A stretch of 64,000 bases of DNA from Mesorhizobium zhangyense (GTDB lineage: Bacteria > Pseudomonadota > Alphaproteobacteria > Rhizobiales > Rhizobiaceae), in the NCBI RefSeq assembly GCF_011045115.1, contig NZ_JAAKZG010000015.1, positions 1 through 64,000 on the forward strand, given 5' to 3'. A program made the position numbers and the translations under genes. Every line of letters begins with the position of its first letter. Position 1 is the first letter of the stretch. Of this stretch, positions 7,485 through 17,727 are shown piece by piece. Under the pieces are notes generated by a model. That model was given only the letters and a program-made list of their open reading frames with translations. It was not told the origin of the DNA and made no database searches.

Positions 7485-8219
7485 TCAGGCGAGCACAACC
7501 TCGTCGCCGACGCGCAGGGCGCCGGGTGTCGTCACGTTGACCTGTATGCCGAAGCCGCCATCGCCATGACGGGCGATGGTGTGGAGCACCGGCGGTGCGA
7601 AGGGCAAACCTCCCTGCGCCAGCGCGACGAAACTGCAACGTTCGCAAGGTTCGACAACCACCGTCCTCGCTGAACCGATGGCAAGGCTGCGTTTCAGCCA
7701 CTCCTTCTCGATGAAGCCTTCGAGTTCGGGCTCGGTCTCGATCACCATATTGGCGCGAAACCGCCTCACATCCACCTGAACGTCGGCAGGCGCCAGCGAC
7801 GCCAATCTTGCCAGCGAAGCGGTCGTCAGCACATGCAGGTGGGCGCGATCGTATCGCGGCGCAGATGCAGCAGTCTCGCCTTTCGGGAATGGGTCTTCGT
7901 AGCGCCGGAATTCCACCGGAAATCCGAGAACGTCCGTTGCCGCCGACGCCGCTTCCGGCGTGCCGACGGCCCGCCATACTCCATCACCGGCCAGCACCTC
8001 GACAGTGTCGTCCACCAGACGCGACTGCATTTCCGGTGCGACGCGCCAGCGTTTTTCCTTTTCCGGAGCAGCCACCTTGCCGGCCTCGACATCGAAGAGG
8101 CCCCAGCGCCGGTCTCCGACAATACCATGCGCATCGAGCGCCGCTTCCTCCAGCCGCTCACCACGCAGTGAACTGACCGGATATCGCCATAACTCGATGA
8201 TCTTGCCGACTTTTGTCAT
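7485..8219 (-). CDS. MOSC domain-containing protein
   Basis: A 244-residue protein with an N-terminal MOSC beta-barrel domain (residues 5-60: KIIELWRYPVSSLRGERLEE, GIVGDRRWGLFD) and a C-terminal MOSC domain with the conserved cysteine segment VEPCERCSFV around residue 193 and the motif PGALRVGDEVVL at the end. MOSC proteins of the YcbX/mARC type bind the molybdenum cofactor and reduce N-hydroxylated compounds; whether this one carries Mo is not provable from sequence alone. It stands alone between convergent and co-directional neighbours. Confidence 0.88.
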   Translation of the reverse strand: MTKVGKIIELWRYPVSSLRGERLEEAALDAHGIVGDRRWGLFDVEAGKVAAPEKEKRWRVAPEMQSRLVDDTVEVLAGDGVWRAVGTPEAASAATDVLGFPVEFRRYEDPFPKGETAASAPRYDRAHLHVLTTASLARLASLAPADVQVDVRRFRANMVIETEPELEGFIEKEWLKRSLAIGSARTVVVEPCERCSFVALAQGGLPFAPPVLHTIARHGDGGFGIQVNVTTPGALRVGDEVVLA

Positions 8220-8325
8220 GGCCGCAGCGTAGCGGTTTCATCGCCGAGCGAAAGCCGACGACGGAAAAAACGCCGTCACAGCAGGCAGATTTCCGTTGTG
8301 CCACCGCAGGCGAGCTATGGCGAAT

Positions 8326-8865
8326 TCAACGCACCTGGTCGAGCAGCCGCTTGCATTCGAGGAGATCAAACAGCGCTTCCTGGAGCAGCGCGCGGTTGTC
8401 ACGGGACAGTTTTCCGCTGTCGGGCTGCACCGGGCCTTCGTCGTCAGCCTTGCCTAGTCCGAAGAAACGACGGTTCGGCTTGGCCTTGGGCTCGCCGACC
8501 AGCATCTCGTCGTCGGTACGTGGTTGAGCGCCGGCGGTCATGGGTGCTGCCTCGGCCTGCTTGCGCTGGGAAATGGCCTCGACCGCAGCAACGTCGCCAT
8601 TGCCGATGGCGACCAAAAACTGGTTGCCGTTCTCGCGCAGCAGCTTCTGCACGCCCTTGATGGTGTATCCCTGATCGTAGAGCATGTGGCGGATGCCCTT
8701 GATCAATTCGACATCCTGAGGCCGGTAGTAGCGGCGGCCGCCGCCACGCTTCATCGGCTTGATCTGGTTGAAGCGCGTTTCCCAGAAACGCAGGACATGC
8801 TGGGGGAGATCGAGGTCTTCAGCGACCTCGCTGATGGTACGGAAGGCGTCGGGGCTCTTGTCCAT
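8326..8865 (-). CDS. MerR family transcriptional regulator
   Basis: A 179-residue protein with an N-terminal MerR winged helix ([25 protein letters not shown], then [18 protein letters not shown]). The helix following ([20 protein letters not shown]) is the usual dimerisation start; the rest is polar and of low complexity, with no metal-binding cysteines, so metal sensing is unlikely. The gene follows ihfA in the same direction, a conserved pair in Rhizobiales after plsX-fabH. Start 8865 was chosen on similarity to family starts, since upstream codons translate to non-family sequence. Confidence 0.9.
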   Translation of the reverse strand: MDKSPDAFRTISEVAEDLDLPQHVLRFWETRFNQIKPMKRGGGRRYYRPQDVELIKGIRHMLYDQGYTIKGVQKLLRENGNQFLVAIGNGDVAAVEAISQRKQAEAAPMTAGAQPRTDDEMLVGEPKAKPNRRFFGLGKADDEGPVQPDSGKLSRDNRALLQEALFDLLECKRLLDQVR

Positions 8866-9112
8866 GGGGCGCAACTCTCGCTCGGAACGCCTGCCCGTCG
8901 CGAGGATTTCGCAACGCGGCTCTTTCCAACAGTTCGAGCGCAATCCTTTCCGACTTCGGTCCCGCCACTCAGGATCACGCCCGGAAACCGATTCGTACAC
9001 TATTTCAGCGCTTTGCGCGCTAACATTCAAGCCCGGCCTGAATCAGACCGAGGTTTGTCAACCGTAATCAGGATGATTGATCGCAGAGACAAGGCAGAAG
9101 GCGCCGGCAAAA

Positions 9113-9436
9113 CTACTTTGCGGCCTTGTCCTTGCTGTTCTGATGGGTGCGCAGGATGCGGCTCTTCAGGACGTTGGACGCCTTGAAGGTCATGACGCGG
9201 CGCGGCAGGATCGGCACTTCCTCACCTGTCTTGGGATTGCGGCCGATGCGCTCGTTCTTGTCGCGGACGTGGAATGTTGCGAAGGACGACAGCTTCACCG
9301 TCTCGCCGCGCACGATCGCTTCGCAGATTTCGTCAAGAACGGCTTCGACAAGTTCGGCGGATTCGGTTCGGGAAAGCCCTACCTTGCGATAGACGGCTTC
9401 GGCTAGATCGGCGCGCGTAAGCGTTTTTCCCCCCAT
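9113..9436 (-). CDS. ihfA: Integration host factor subunit alpha
   Basis: A 107-residue HU/IHF fold protein: helical N-terminus [21 protein letters not shown], the beta-arm region with [12 protein letters not shown] and the arm tip Pro, and [13 protein letters not shown] after it. It pairs with IhfB to bend DNA in recombination and transcription. The start [10 protein letters not shown] at 9436 matches family length; GAGG is 14 bases upstream, so ATG 9451 or TTG 9457 remain possible. IHF is also a usual cofactor of integrases such as the one in this window. Probably transcribed from the promoter at 9485-9513. Confidence 0.93.
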   Translation of the reverse strand: MGGKTLTRADLAEAVYRKVGLSRTESAELVEAVLDEICEAIVRGETVKLSSFATFHVRDKNERIGRNPKTGEEVPILPRRVMTFKASNVLKSRILRTHQNSKDKAAK

Positions 9437-9484
9437 GCGACCGTCAACCATCCTCAAACAACAGATTTCGTTACTAACGCCGAG

Positions 9485-9513
9485 ACGTTAGAAAATTGAC
9501 CCGTCTAGGTCAA
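9485..9513 (-). promoter_or_regulatory. Predicted sigma-70 promoter for ihfA
   Basis: On the minus strand TTGACC (-35), 17 bases, then TAACGT (-10), about 50 bases before the ihfA start. The -35 element is part of a perfect inverted repeat TTGACC/GGTCAA with a 6-bp spacer (9496-9513), a possible operator. Confidence 0.5.
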
Positions 9514-9633
9514 GGCCCTGAATGCTTTGACTTTTCCGAAACAGACGAATCTGATTCATGCTGCGTCGCGGCAATGCGAGCCGGTCTAAGATTCCCCGGC
9601 AAATCGACCGCTGATTGCAGCCGTAAACCCCTG

Positions 9634-10605
9634 CTACCAGCGCAAAAGCACCGCGCCCCAGGTGAAACCGCCGCCCATGGCCTCAAGCAGCACGAGGTCG
9701 CCTTTTTTAATGCGTCCGTCGGCAACTGCCACCGAAAGCGCCAGTGGAACGGACGCAGCCGACGTATTGCCGTGCAGATTGACCGTCACGACGACCTTTT
9801 CCTCGGCAATGCCGAGTTTCTTGGCGGATGCGTCGATGATGCGCTTGTTGGCCTGATGCGGCACGAACCAGTCGAGATCGTCGGAGGTGATCCCGGTCTC
9901 GGAATAGGTGGCTTCGATCACGTCAGTTATCATGCCGACAGCATGTTTGAACACTTCGCGGCCTTCCATGCGCAGCATGCCGACCGTTCCGGTGGTCGAT
10001 GGGCCGCCATCGACATAGAGCTTGTCCTTGTGGACGCCGTCCGAACGGAGGCTGGCCGCCAGGATGCCGCGATCGGCGATCGTGCCCTCGCCTTCCGCCG
10101 CCTCGATCACCAGCGCGCCGGCGCCGTCGCCGAAAAGCACGCAGGTCGAACGGTCGTTCCAGTCGAGAATGCGCGAAAACGTTTCGGCGCCGATGACGAG
10201 AACGCGCTTTGCGAGGCCGCCGCGAATGTAAAGATCAGCCGTCGTGATCGCGTAGACGAAGCCCGAGCACACCGCCTGCATGTCGAAGGCGAAGCCATGA
10301 TGCATGCCGAGGCGGTTCTGGATTTCCACGGCGGTTGCCGGGAACGTATTGTTGGGCGTCGAGGTGGCGAGCACGATCAGGTCGATATCGGCCGGCGTCA
10401 GGCCGGCATTGTCGAGGGCTGCGCGCGCGGCTGCCTCGCCCAGCGATGCCGTCGTCTCGTCGTCCGCCGCAATGTGGCGCTGGCGAATGCCGGTGCGCTG
10501 GGCGATCCACTCGTCGGAGGTCTCGACCATGCCTTCGAAGTCGGCATTCTTCATGATGCGGCGCGGCAGCGCAGACCCGATGCCACGCACAATCGATCTG
10601 ATCAT
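9634..10605 (-). CDS. fabH: 3-oxoacyl-ACP synthase III (KAS III)
   Basis: A 323-residue thiolase-fold enzyme that condenses acetyl-CoA with malonyl-ACP to start fatty acid elongation. The catalytic triad is visible: Cys in [12 protein letters not shown] (residue ~113), His in [10 protein letters not shown] (~250) and Asn in LHGNTSAAS (~280). The C-terminal [13 protein letters not shown] ending is typical. Cytoplasmic. It lies 14 bp after plsX in the same operon and before ihfA, a widespread arrangement that ties membrane phospholipid synthesis to fatty acid initiation. Confidence 0.97.
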   Translation of the reverse strand: MIRSIVRGIGSALPRRIMKNADFEGMVETSDEWIAQRTGIRQRHIAADDETTASLGEAAARAALDNAGLTPADIDLIVLATSTPNNTFPATAVEIQNRLGMHHGFAFDMQAVCSGFVYAITTADLYIRGGLAKRVLVIGAETFSRILDWNDRSTCVLFGDGAGALVIEAAEGEGTIADRGILAASLRSDGVHKDKLYVDGGPSTTGTVGMLRMEGREVFKHAVGMITDVIEATYSETGITSDDLDWFVPHQANKRIIDASAKKLGIAEEKVVVTVNLHGNTSAASVPLALSVAVADGRIKKGDLVLLEAMGGGFTWGAVLLRW

Positions 10606-10619
10606 AGAATATCCTGTTC

Positions 10620-11678
10620 CTAATTCTCGTCCGCGAGTTCCGACGATCTCGTGGCCTGCGGGTGGCGGGCATGGAAAAGATCGAGATCGGCCTCTATGCG
10701 GTCGAGAAGCCCGTTCCTGACCATGTCATAGCCGAGTTCGATTGCCGCTGCGAAACCTTCCGCGTCGGCGCCGCCGTGACTTTTTACCACAATGCCGTTG
10801 AGGCCGAGGAAGACGCCGCCATTGGCGCGGCGCACATCCATCTTCTCGCGCAGCGTGTCGAACGCGCCCTTGGCGAAGAGGTAGCCGATCTTGGCCATCA
10901 GCGTCCGGCTCATCGCGGCGCGCAGGTAGCCGCCGATCTGGCGCGCCGTGCCTTCGGCCGTCTTCAGCGCGATGTTGCCGGCAAAGCCTTCGGTGACGAC
11001 CACATCGACGGTGCCCTTGCCGATATCGTCGCCCTCGACGAAGCCATGATAATCCATCGCCATCTTGCCGGCTTCACGCAGCAGGCGTCCGGCTTCCTTG
11101 ACCTCTTCCTGGCCCTTGATCTCCTCGACGCCTACATTGAGCAGGCCGACGGTCGGGCGCTCCATGCCGAACAGCGCGCGCGCCATGCCGGTGCCGAGAA
11201 TGGCGAAATCGACCAGCTGGTGGGCGTCCGCGCCGATCGTCGCGCCGACGTCCAGAACCACGCTTTCGCCGCGTGCCGTCGGCCAGATGGCGGCGATCGC
11301 CGGGCGGTCGATGGTTGCCATTGTGCGCAGGCAGAATTTCGACATGGCCATCAGCGCGCCGGTGTTGCCGGCGGAGATGCAGGCTTCCGCCTCGCCGTTC
11401 TTGACGGCCTCGATCGCTTTCCACATGGAGGATTTCCAGCGGCCATGGCGCAACGCCTGACTCGGCTTGTCATCCATTCTCACCGCAATGTCGCAGTGGA
11501 AGAATTCGGTGACTGCCGCCAGCTTCGGATATTTGTTGAGTTCGGGACGTACGGCGTCCTCGCGCCCATAGACCAGGAAGCGCACGTCGGTACGGCGCTG
11601 GGCGACCGTCAGAAGTGCGGGAATGAGGACTCCCGGCCCGTGGTCGCCGCCCATGGCGTCGATGGAAATTCTGATCAC
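10620..11678 (-). CDS. plsX: Phosphate acyltransferase PlsX
   Basis: A 352-residue protein with the PlsX signature at the N-terminus ([14 protein letters not shown]), the central [10 protein letters not shown] segment and [17 protein letters not shown] near residue 225. PlsX makes acyl-phosphate from acyl-ACP for PlsY in phospholipid synthesis. It heads the plsX-fabH pair; 107 bp separate it from yceD upstream, so it may have its own promoter or be read from the yceD transcript. Confidence 0.97.
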   Translation of the reverse strand: MIRISIDAMGGDHGPGVLIPALLTVAQRRTDVRFLVYGREDAVRPELNKYPKLAAVTEFFHCDIAVRMDDKPSQALRHGRWKSSMWKAIEAVKNGEAEACISAGNTGALMAMSKFCLRTMATIDRPAIAAIWPTARGESVVLDVGATIGADAHQLVDFAILGTGMARALFGMERPTVGLLNVGVEEIKGQEEVKEAGRLLREAGKMAMDYHGFVEGDDIGKGTVDVVVTEGFAGNIALKTAEGTARQIGGYLRAAMSRTLMAKIGYLFAKGAFDTLREKMDVRRANGGVFLGLNGIVVKSHGGADAEGFAAAIELGYDMVRNGLLDRIEADLDLFHARHPQATRSSELADEN

Positions 11679-11785
11679 GCGGTATTCATCTCACGTTTAT
11701 CGAACGGCGGGCCTTGATTAGGCTTCGCGAAAATAGCGGTTTTAAGCCGCCGCACAACCGACATTTCGTGCGAAACGCACGCCAT

Positions 11786-12343
11786 TCAGCGTTTTTGCGT
11801 CAACGCGCGGAGCTTTCGTTGCAATTCGTTCTCGACCGGCTCTTCGGCTAAGTTATGGCTCGGTTGGCGTAATTCAGCGCCCTTCTTGCGCGGATATGGA
11901 TCGATCGCAAGGCCAAAAAATTCCTCGGCGAGTGCGCCGACATCTATGGTCTCGCCGGAAAAGAGTTCCGGGCTGTCAGGACCGTCGGCATCGAGCATTA
12001 TCTCACCGCCCTCGCCGAAACCGTGCCGTGCGAGTTTCGAGTCTTCCGGCAGGAAAAGCCCGGAAACCTCTTCACTGACATGCGTCTCGATCGGCTCCAG
12101 CGTGACCACGCAAGCCTGCACGATATCGGCCTCGACGGTTCCCGAAACCTTGATGCCGTTGCGCTTCCAGGCGGTGATCAGCAGTTCGGCGCGGTAGCGC
12201 TCGACCGATTCCAGCCCATGCTCTTCGGCAAGAGCCGCGCGCTGCTTCTCATCCGCCTCGATCACCACCGGCAGGCCCTTCTGGGGCAGCCGCGCGACAT
12301 TGGCGTCGAAGGAAACCGGACTTACTGGCATTTCATGTTTCAT
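11786..12343 (-). CDS. YceD/DUF177 family protein
   Basis: A 185-residue protein of the DUF177 family, with the conserved core ITAWKRNGIKVSGTVEADIVQACVVTLEP (a single Cys here) and the C-terminal GLAIDPYPRKKGAE segment. In other bacteria yceD is linked to rpmF and has been implicated in 23S rRNA synthesis; the alphaproteobacterial version lacks the rpmF neighbour, as here. The start at ATG 12343 has GGAG six bases upstream. It follows the cytochrome bc1 chaperone gene by 23 bp and leads to plsX. Confidence 0.88.
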   Translation of the reverse strand: MKHEMPVSPVSFDANVARLPQKGLPVVIEADEKQRAALAEEHGLESVERYRAELLITAWKRNGIKVSGTVEADIVQACVVTLEPIETHVSEEVSGLFLPEDSKLARHGFGEGGEIMLDADGPDSPELFSGETIDVGALAEEFFGLAIDPYPRKKGAELRQPSHNLAEEPVENELQRKLRALTQKR

Positions 12344-12366
12344 GACGGTCTCCTTTCCGTGTTTCA

Positions 12367-12906
12367 TCAGGCGGCACCCGCGACCGGAAAGCGGATCGCC
12401 CCCGAAAGGATCGTTTCCGATGCCTGCTCGCGCAGCATATTGTCCGCCTCTATCACATAGGCCGCAAGGGCGTCTGCCTGCGGCCAGGTCTCGCTGTCGG
12501 GCCTGATGTTTCGGGCCAGTGCTGCGGTAAGCGCTTCCCTGTCGCCGCGCTCGAGCGCGTCGGCATAAGCGGCGGTGCGCCCATAAAACATGCGTCCGAG
12601 CTTCTTCATCCGCTTCGGCACGCCCATATCGCCTATTCCGAGATCACGCAGGGAGTGTTCGACTTCGGCAAAGAAATCGTCGGTCAGGATCTGCGCGACC
12701 TCGCGTGCCGCCCCGGCCTCGCCATGCAGGCGCTGCTGAAACAGGAACATATGCAGTGAAAGCATCTCGAAACGGCCAAGCGGCGTGTCGGGTGCATCCC
12801 AATCAGAATAAAATACCGGTTGCCGCGCCGCCGCCACGATTTCGGCGTAGAGCGCGTCCGTTATCGTACGATTGCTGCGTTCGCGGCCGAAAAGGCGTTT
12901 GAACAT
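12367..12906 (-). CDS. Ubiquinol-cytochrome c chaperone family protein
   Basis: A 179-residue, mostly helical protein of the CBP3/UQCC1 family (PF03981): MFKRLFGRE at the start, then PVFYSDWDAPDTPLGRFEMLSLHMFLF and DLGIGDMGVPKRMKKLGRMFYGR, the most conserved part. In mitochondria CBP3 assists cytochrome b assembly into complex III; a similar role in bc1 maturation is expected here. GGAG lies 11 bases before ATG 12906. First gene of the yceD-plsX-fabH direction, divergent from bamE. Confidence 0.92.
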   Translation of the reverse strand: MFKRLFGRERSNRTITDALYAEIVAAARQPVFYSDWDAPDTPLGRFEMLSLHMFLFQQRLHGEAGAAREVAQILTDDFFAEVEHSLRDLGIGDMGVPKRMKKLGRMFYGRTAAYADALERGDREALTAALARNIRPDSETWPQADALAAYVIEADNMLREQASETILSGAIRFPVAGAA

Positions 12907-13046
12907 GACGGGCGGGTCTCCTCGGGGAACCGTTTCGCGGGGTGGCGTTGTTGCATCGGCGCGCAAGCTGGTTTACCGGTTTTGCGGCTCCGTGCAAGGT
13001 GGGGGCGGCAAGACATATTGCCAAGATCGATTTGAAGGAGTTGTTG

Positions 13047-13556
13047 TTGGGCTCGCTGAATTTCAAGACCATTTATTCGCCTGCCGCCGTCGGAGCGGCT
13101 TGCATGCTTGCCGCGGTGGGGCTTTCCGGCTGCAACTCGTCAAAGGTTCTGGGCGGCCTGACACCGGGCGAGACACTGACGCAGGGCTATGTCATCGACC
13201 AGCAGCAGATCGATCTCGTGCCGGTTGGCTCCAGCCGCGAACAGGTTATTCTCGCGCTCGGCAGCCCGTCGACCACCGCGACCTTCGACAACGAGGTGTT
13301 CTACTACATTTCGCAGACGCGCCGGCGCTCGGTCGCCTTCCTGAACCCGACGCTGGTCGACCAGCGCGTTCTGGCCGTCTATTTCGGCCCTGACGGCCGC
13401 GTCACGCAAATCGCCAACTACGGCAAGCAGGACGGCAAGGTCTTCGACTTCATCGCGCGCACCACGCCGACAGGCGGCAAAGACCAGAACTTCATCGGCC
13501 AGCTCATCTCCGGTGCCGGCGGCAAGCCGACCCTGCCGATCGGAACGACGCAGTAA
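13047..13556 (+). CDS. bamE: Outer membrane assembly lipoprotein BamE (SmpA/OmlA)
   Basis: A 169-residue lipoprotein: hydrophobic signal, lipobox LSGC with the acylated Cys at about residue 29, then the SmpA/OmlA domain (LTPGETLTQGYVIDQQQIDLVPVGSSREQVILALGSPS, FYYISQTRRR, LAVYFGPDGRVTQIANYG). It is a subunit of the Bam complex that inserts beta-barrel proteins. No ATG fits; TTG 13047 has AAGGAG six bases upstream and gives a proper signal peptide, so it is preferred over the upstream ATG at 12942. A strong terminator follows. Confidence 0.92.
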   Translation: MGSLNFKTIYSPAAVGAACMLAAVGLSGCNSSKVLGGLTPGETLTQGYVIDQQQIDLVPVGSSREQVILALGSPSTTATFDNEVFYYISQTRRRSVAFLNPTLVDQRVLAVYFGPDGRVTQIANYGKQDGKVFDFIARTTPTGGKDQNFIGQLISGAGGKPTLPIGTTQ

Positions 13557-13581
13557 GCACTGCCACTTCCATTACCCGATC

Positions 13582-13614
13582 AAAAACCCGCGGGATCGCT
13601 CCCGCGGGTTTTTT
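13582..13614. terminator. Rho-independent terminator, probably bidirectional
   Basis: A perfect AACCCGCGGG / CCCGCGGGTT stem with a 6-nt loop, T6 on the plus side and A5 on the other side, lies between the convergent bamE and hppA genes and should end both transcripts. Confidence 0.9.
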
Positions 13615-13640
13615 CGATTCGAACTGGCCGTTAGGCCGGT

Positions 13641-15779
13641 TCAGTGCGCCAGCACTGCCAGCAGCAGCAGCGCAACGATGTTGGTGATCTTGATCGCCGG
13701 GTTGACGGCCGGACCCGCGGTATCCTTGTAGGGATCGCCGACCGTGTCGCCCGTAACCGAAGCCTTGTGCGCTTCGGAACCCTTGAGATGCTTGACGCCA
13801 TCCTTGTCGGTGAAACCGTCTTCGAACGACTTCTTGGCATTGTCCCAGGCGCCACCGCCCGAGGTCATCGAGATGGCGACGAACAGACCGTTGACGATGA
13901 CGCCGAGCAGCGAGGCGCCGAGCGCGGCGAACGCCGAAGCCTTGGAGCCGGAGATCAGCAGCACGCCGAAATAGACGACGAGCGGCGCCAGCACCGGCAG
14001 CAGCGACGGGATGATCATCTCCTTGATCGCCGCCTTGGTCAGAAGATCGGCGGCGCGGGCGTAATCGGGCTTGGACGTGCCCTTCATGATGCCCGGATCT
14101 TCGCGGAACTGACGGCGAACCTCTTCGACGATCGCTCCTGCCGCACGGCCGACGGCCGTCATGGCGATGCCGCCGAAGAGATAGGGAATCAGGCCGCCGA
14201 AGATGAGGCCGGCGACGACGTAAGGATTGGAGAGGTCGAACGAGACTTCACCCATGCCCTGGAAGTAGGGATACTTGTCGCCATTGGCGGCAAAGAATTT
14301 CAGGTCGTTAGCATAGGCGGCAAACAGCACCAGCGCGCCGAGACCGGCAGAACCGATGGCGTAGCCCTTGGTGACCGCCTTGGTGGTGTTGCCGACCGCG
14401 TCTAGCGCATCGGTGGAGTGACGAACCTCCTTGGGCAGGCCGGCCATCTCGGCAATACCACCGGCATTATCCGTGACCGGGCCGAAGGCGTCGAGTGCCA
14501 CGATCATGCCGGCCAGGCCGAGCATGGTGGTCACCGCGATCGCCGTACCGAACAGGCCGCCGAGCTGGTAGGTCGAAATGATGCCGCCGACGATGACGAT
14601 TGCCGGAAGTGCGGTCGATTCGAGCGAAACCGCCAGACCCTGGATGACGTTGGTGCCGTGGCCGGTCACAGACGCCTGGGCGATGGAATTGACCGGGCGC
14701 TTGTTAGTGCCGGTGTAGTATTCGGTGATGACGACGATCAGCCCCGTTACCAGAAGGCCGACGAGGCCGCAGACGAACAGGTTCTGCCCGGTGACGATAA
14801 CGCCGCCGCCTGTTCCGATCTCGCCCCAGCCGACGGTGAGCGACGTTGCTGCGCCCAGGCCGATGATGGAGAGCAGGCCGGTGACGATCAGGCCCTTGTA
14901 AAGCGCGCCCATGATCGAACCATTGGAGCCGAGCTTTACGAAGAATGTGCCGATGATCGAGGTGATGATGCAGGCGCCACAGATTGCCAGCGGGTAGAGC
15001 ATGACGCTGCCGAGAACGGCAGTCCCGCCGAAGAAGATCGCAGCCAGAACCATGGTGGCGACGACCGTCACCGCATAGGTCTCGAACAGGTCGGCTGCCA
15101 TGCCGGCGCAGTCGCCGACATTGTCGCCGACGTTGTCTGCAATGGTCGCCGGGTTGCGTGGGTCGTCTTCCGGGATACCGGCTTCGACCTTGCCGACGAG
15201 ATCGCCGCCGACATCTGCGCCCTTTGTGAAGATGCCGCCGCCGAGACGCGCGAAGATCGAGATCAGCGATGCGCCGAAACCGAGCGAGACGAGCGCGTCG
15301 ATGACCGTGCGGTCATCCGGCGCCAGACCCATCGGGCCGATGAGTACCCAGTAATAAACCGACACGCCGAGCAGCGCGAGGCCCGCCACCAGCATGCCGG
15401 TGATGGCGCCCGACTTGAAGGCGATGTCGAGGCCGGCGGCAAGGCTGTTGGAGGCCGCCTGCGCCGTGCGCACATTGGCCCGCACCGACACGTGCATGCC
15501 GATGAAGCCGGCAAGGCCCGAAAGCACTGCGCCGATGAGGAAACCGATTGCTGCGGTCGCCGATAAAAGCCACCAGGCCAGAAGGAGGACCACCACGCCG
15601 ACGATGGCGATGGTCGTATACTGACGCGCAAGATAAGCCTGTGCCCCCTCCCGGATGGCGGCTGATATTTCCTGCATGCGTGCATTGCCCTGGTCGGCTG
15701 CAAGAACCGACTGTGTCGCCCAGATGGCGTAAAGGACAGAAAGCAGGCCGCAGGCAATGACGACGTAAAGCATGGTCAT
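13641..15779 (-). CDS. hppA: Membrane-bound proton-pumping pyrophosphatase
   Basis: A 712-residue, roughly 16-helix inner-membrane protein that couples pyrophosphate hydrolysis to proton export. Substrate-site motifs are present: [35 protein letters not shown] across residues ~190-225 and a C-terminal [25 protein letters not shown] carries Lys where potassium-dependent enzymes have Ala, so this is the potassium-independent class. Start ATG 15779 was chosen since the region upstream does not code for family sequence. A GC-rich hairpin lies in the leader (15803-15826). Confidence 0.96.
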   Translation of the reverse strand: MTMLYVVIACGLLSVLYAIWATQSVLAADQGNARMQEISAAIREGAQAYLARQYTTIAIVGVVVLLLAWWLLSATAAIGFLIGAVLSGLAGFIGMHVSVRANVRTAQAASNSLAAGLDIAFKSGAITGMLVAGLALLGVSVYYWVLIGPMGLAPDDRTVIDALVSLGFGASLISIFARLGGGIFTKGADVGGDLVGKVEAGIPEDDPRNPATIADNVGDNVGDCAGMAADLFETYAVTVVATMVLAAIFFGGTAVLGSVMLYPLAICGACIITSIIGTFFVKLGSNGSIMGALYKGLIVTGLLSIIGLGAATSLTVGWGEIGTGGGVIVTGQNLFVCGLVGLLVTGLIVVITEYYTGTNKRPVNSIAQASVTGHGTNVIQGLAVSLESTALPAIVIVGGIISTYQLGGLFGTAIAVTTMLGLAGMIVALDAFGPVTDNAGGIAEMAGLPKEVRHSTDALDAVGNTTKAVTKGYAIGSAGLGALVLFAAYANDLKFFAANGDKYPYFQGMGEVSFDLSNPYVVAGLIFGGLIPYLFGGIAMTAVGRAAGAIVEEVRRQFREDPGIMKGTSKPDYARAADLLTKAAIKEMIIPSLLPVLAPLVVYFGVLLISGSKASAFAALGASLLGVIVNGLFVAISMTSGGGAWDNAKKSFEDGFTDKDGVKHLKGSEAHKASVTGDTVGDPYKDTAGPAVNPAIKITNIVALLLLAVLAH

Positions 15780-15802
15780 TATGCCGATCTTCCCTGATTG
15801 TG

Positions 15803-15826
15803 AGCCCGGTAGAACCCCTCCCCGGG
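15803..15826 (-). promoter_or_regulatory. Leader hairpin before hppA
   Basis: On the minus strand GCCCGG and CCGGGC enclose a G-rich loop about 25 bases upstream of the hppA start, so any transcript starting further up would fold here, close to the ribosome binding region. No known riboswitch consensus was recognised. Confidence 0.35.
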
Positions 15827-16002
15827 CGCTGCGATGAAGACCGGTTGGCCAATAGCCGGAATCCGGTCTGCGACTATTTGTCTGAAACGGATCGGCCAAC
15901 GTCAAGTCAGTGTTGAGTTTTTGCCGGATTTTTGCCGTTTTTGATTAGGCCAAGCGACCACCGTCGCTAAAGCCTCGCGGCAGGCAGGGAGAATCCAGGC
16001 CC

Positions 16003-17226
16003 TTAGGGACGCCGCACCGCCGACGTGTCTGGCACGTGCCTGCGCGCTACGAACAGCCATACCAGCGCCACGAGGCAAATCGCCGTCACCGGGAACACCA
16101 CCCAGTTCAGCATGTCCCAGCCATAGGCGTTGTAGACCTTGCCGGACATCAGCGAGGAGAAGGCAACGCTGCCGAACAGGACGAAATCGTGAAAACCCTG
16201 CGCCCTGCCCTTTTCGGACGGGTGATAGGTTTCCGACACAAGCGCGGTGGCGCCGATGAAGGCAAAATTCCAGCCGAGGCCGAGCAGGATCAATGCCGTC
16301 CAGAACTGCCACAGATGGATGCCGGACAGTGCCACCATCGCACAGCCGATCAGCAGGACGAAGCCCGTCGCCACGATCGTATTCGTGCCGAACCGATGGA
16401 TCAGCCGGCCGGTGAAGAAGCTCGGCGCAAACATCGCCATGACATGCCAGGAAATGCCAAGCGTCGCCTCATCCGGCGAAAAACCGCAGCCGACCATGGC
16501 CAGCGGCGCACCGGTCATGACGAAGGTCATCAGCGTGTAAGAGCCCACACCGCAAAGCAGCGCCACGATGAAGCGCGGTTGCGAGACGATCTCACTGAGC
16601 GGGCGGGCAGTTCCATGATCGACCGCTTTCTTGTGCGTATCCGGGCTGGTGCGCAGGAATGACAGAACGATCGCGCCGACCGCCGAAAGCACGAGGATCG
16701 CAGCGAAGGAGCCGGCAAACATCACCGGCGCAAACAGTTCGCGCGTGAAGATGACGATCTGCGGCCCGAGGATTGCCGTGATTACCCCGCCCGCCAGCAC
16801 GAAGGAAATGGCGCGCGCCTTGAATTCGCGCGGTGCGTTGTCGGCAGCCGCAAAACGGAATTGCTGGACGAAGGCTCCGCCGATGCCGACGATCATCATG
16901 CCGACGGCAAACAGCCAGAAATTGGATTGAAAGAGCGCCATTGTGGCAACCAGCCCGCCCAGCGCCGTCGCCAGCGTGCCGGCCATAAAGCCATTGCGCT
17001 GGCCGAGCCATCTCAAGATTGCCGCTGCCGGCAGCGAGCCGAGCGCCACGCCGAGATTGAAGCCTGTCACTGGGGCTGTCGCGAGCGACTTGTCGGCGCC
17101 GAGCAGATAATGACCGGCGAGCGCGCCGAGCGAAATACAGATGGGAGCGGCCGAGCCGACAATTGCCTGCGAAGCCGCCAGGATGATCGCCGTTCGCCGT
17201 GCGTTGCTTTGCGCGGCGTCGCTCAT
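16003..17226 (-). CDS. MFS transporter
   Basis: A 407-residue major facilitator with about 12 membrane helices. It starts [19 protein letters not shown]; the first helices are AIVGSAAPICISLGALAG and NLGVALGSLPAAAIL, with LRWLGQRNG as the loop 2-3 region. Substrate unknown. The start overlaps the nusB stop by one base (TGATG), so it is the last gene of the nrdR-rib-nusB transcript, where many Rhizobiales carry thiL instead. No substrate clue comes from the neighbourhood. Confidence 0.88.
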   Translation of the reverse strand: MSDAAQSNARRTAIILAASQAIVGSAAPICISLGALAGHYLLGADKSLATAPVTGFNLGVALGSLPAAAILRWLGQRNGFMAGTLATALGGLVATMALFQSNFWLFAVGMMIVGIGGAFVQQFRFAAADNAPREFKARAISFVLAGGVITAILGPQIVIFTRELFAPVMFAGSFAAILVLSAVGAIVLSFLRTSPDTHKKAVDHGTARPLSEIVSQPRFIVALLCGVGSYTLMTFVMTGAPLAMVGCGFSPDEATLGISWHVMAMFAPSFFTGRLIHRFGTNTIVATGFVLLIGCAMVALSGIHLWQFWTALILLGLGWNFAFIGATALVSETYHPSEKGRAQGFHDFVLFGSVAFSSLMSGKVYNAYGWDMLNWVVFPVTAICLVALVWLFVARRHVPDTSAVRRP

Positions 17227-17723
17227 CAGGCGTCTTTGCCGCGTCCTTCGCCGCGCACGCGGCGCGATACCCGGTCCAGCACGGCGTTCACCAGCTTCGG
17301 CTCGTCTTCGACATAGAACGCCTTGGCGATGTCGACATATTCCGAAACGATGACGGCCACCGGCACGTCCGGACGCTGCATCAACTCGTAGACGCCGGAA
17401 CGCAGGATGGCGCGCAGCGTCGAATCGAGACGCGACAGCGGCCAGTCCTCGGTCAAAGCCTGACGGATGACCGGGTCGACCGTCTTCTGATTCTCGACGA
17501 CACCGGCAAGAATGGCACGGAACCACTGCGCGTCTGCCTCGCGGTAGAGCGCGCCGTCGACCTCCTTGCCGAGCCTGAACGCCTCGTATTCGGCAGTGAT
17601 TTCGAGCAGGCCGGCACCCGCCACATCCATCTGATAAAGCGCCTGCACGGCGGCAAGGCGGGCAGCGCCACGCTTGTTGGCCTGGCGGATGGGGGGCTGA
17701 CCGTTTTCGGCTGGCTCAGTCAC
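17226..17723 (-). CDS. nusB: Transcription antitermination factor NusB
   Basis: A 165-residue helical protein: [22 protein letters not shown] is the classic NusB N-terminus and [34 protein letters not shown] the conserved C-terminal part. NusB with NusE binds boxA RNA and promotes rRNA antitermination. The start GTG 17723 has GGAG nine bases upstream inside the end of ribH; TTG 17738 would overlap ribH. Standard place after ribH. Confidence 0.95.
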   Translation of the reverse strand: MTEPAENGQPPIRQANKRGAARLAAVQALYQMDVAGAGLLEITAEYEAFRLGKEVDGALYREADAQWFRAILAGVVENQKTVDPVIRQALTEDWPLSRLDSTLRAILRSGVYELMQRPDVPVAVIVSEYVDIAKAFYVEDEPKLVNAVLDRVSRRVRGEGRGKDA

Positions 17724-17727
17724 TTTT

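Noticed and set aside
12942-13046. N-terminal extension of BamE from ATG 12942
   Set aside because: It would bury the signal peptide and lipobox; TTG 13047 with AAGGAG gives a normal lipoprotein.
14418-15566. A 382-codon plus-strand frame opposite hppA
   Set aside because: Antisense shadow; low-complexity Asp/Arg/Gly-rich translation and no binding site.
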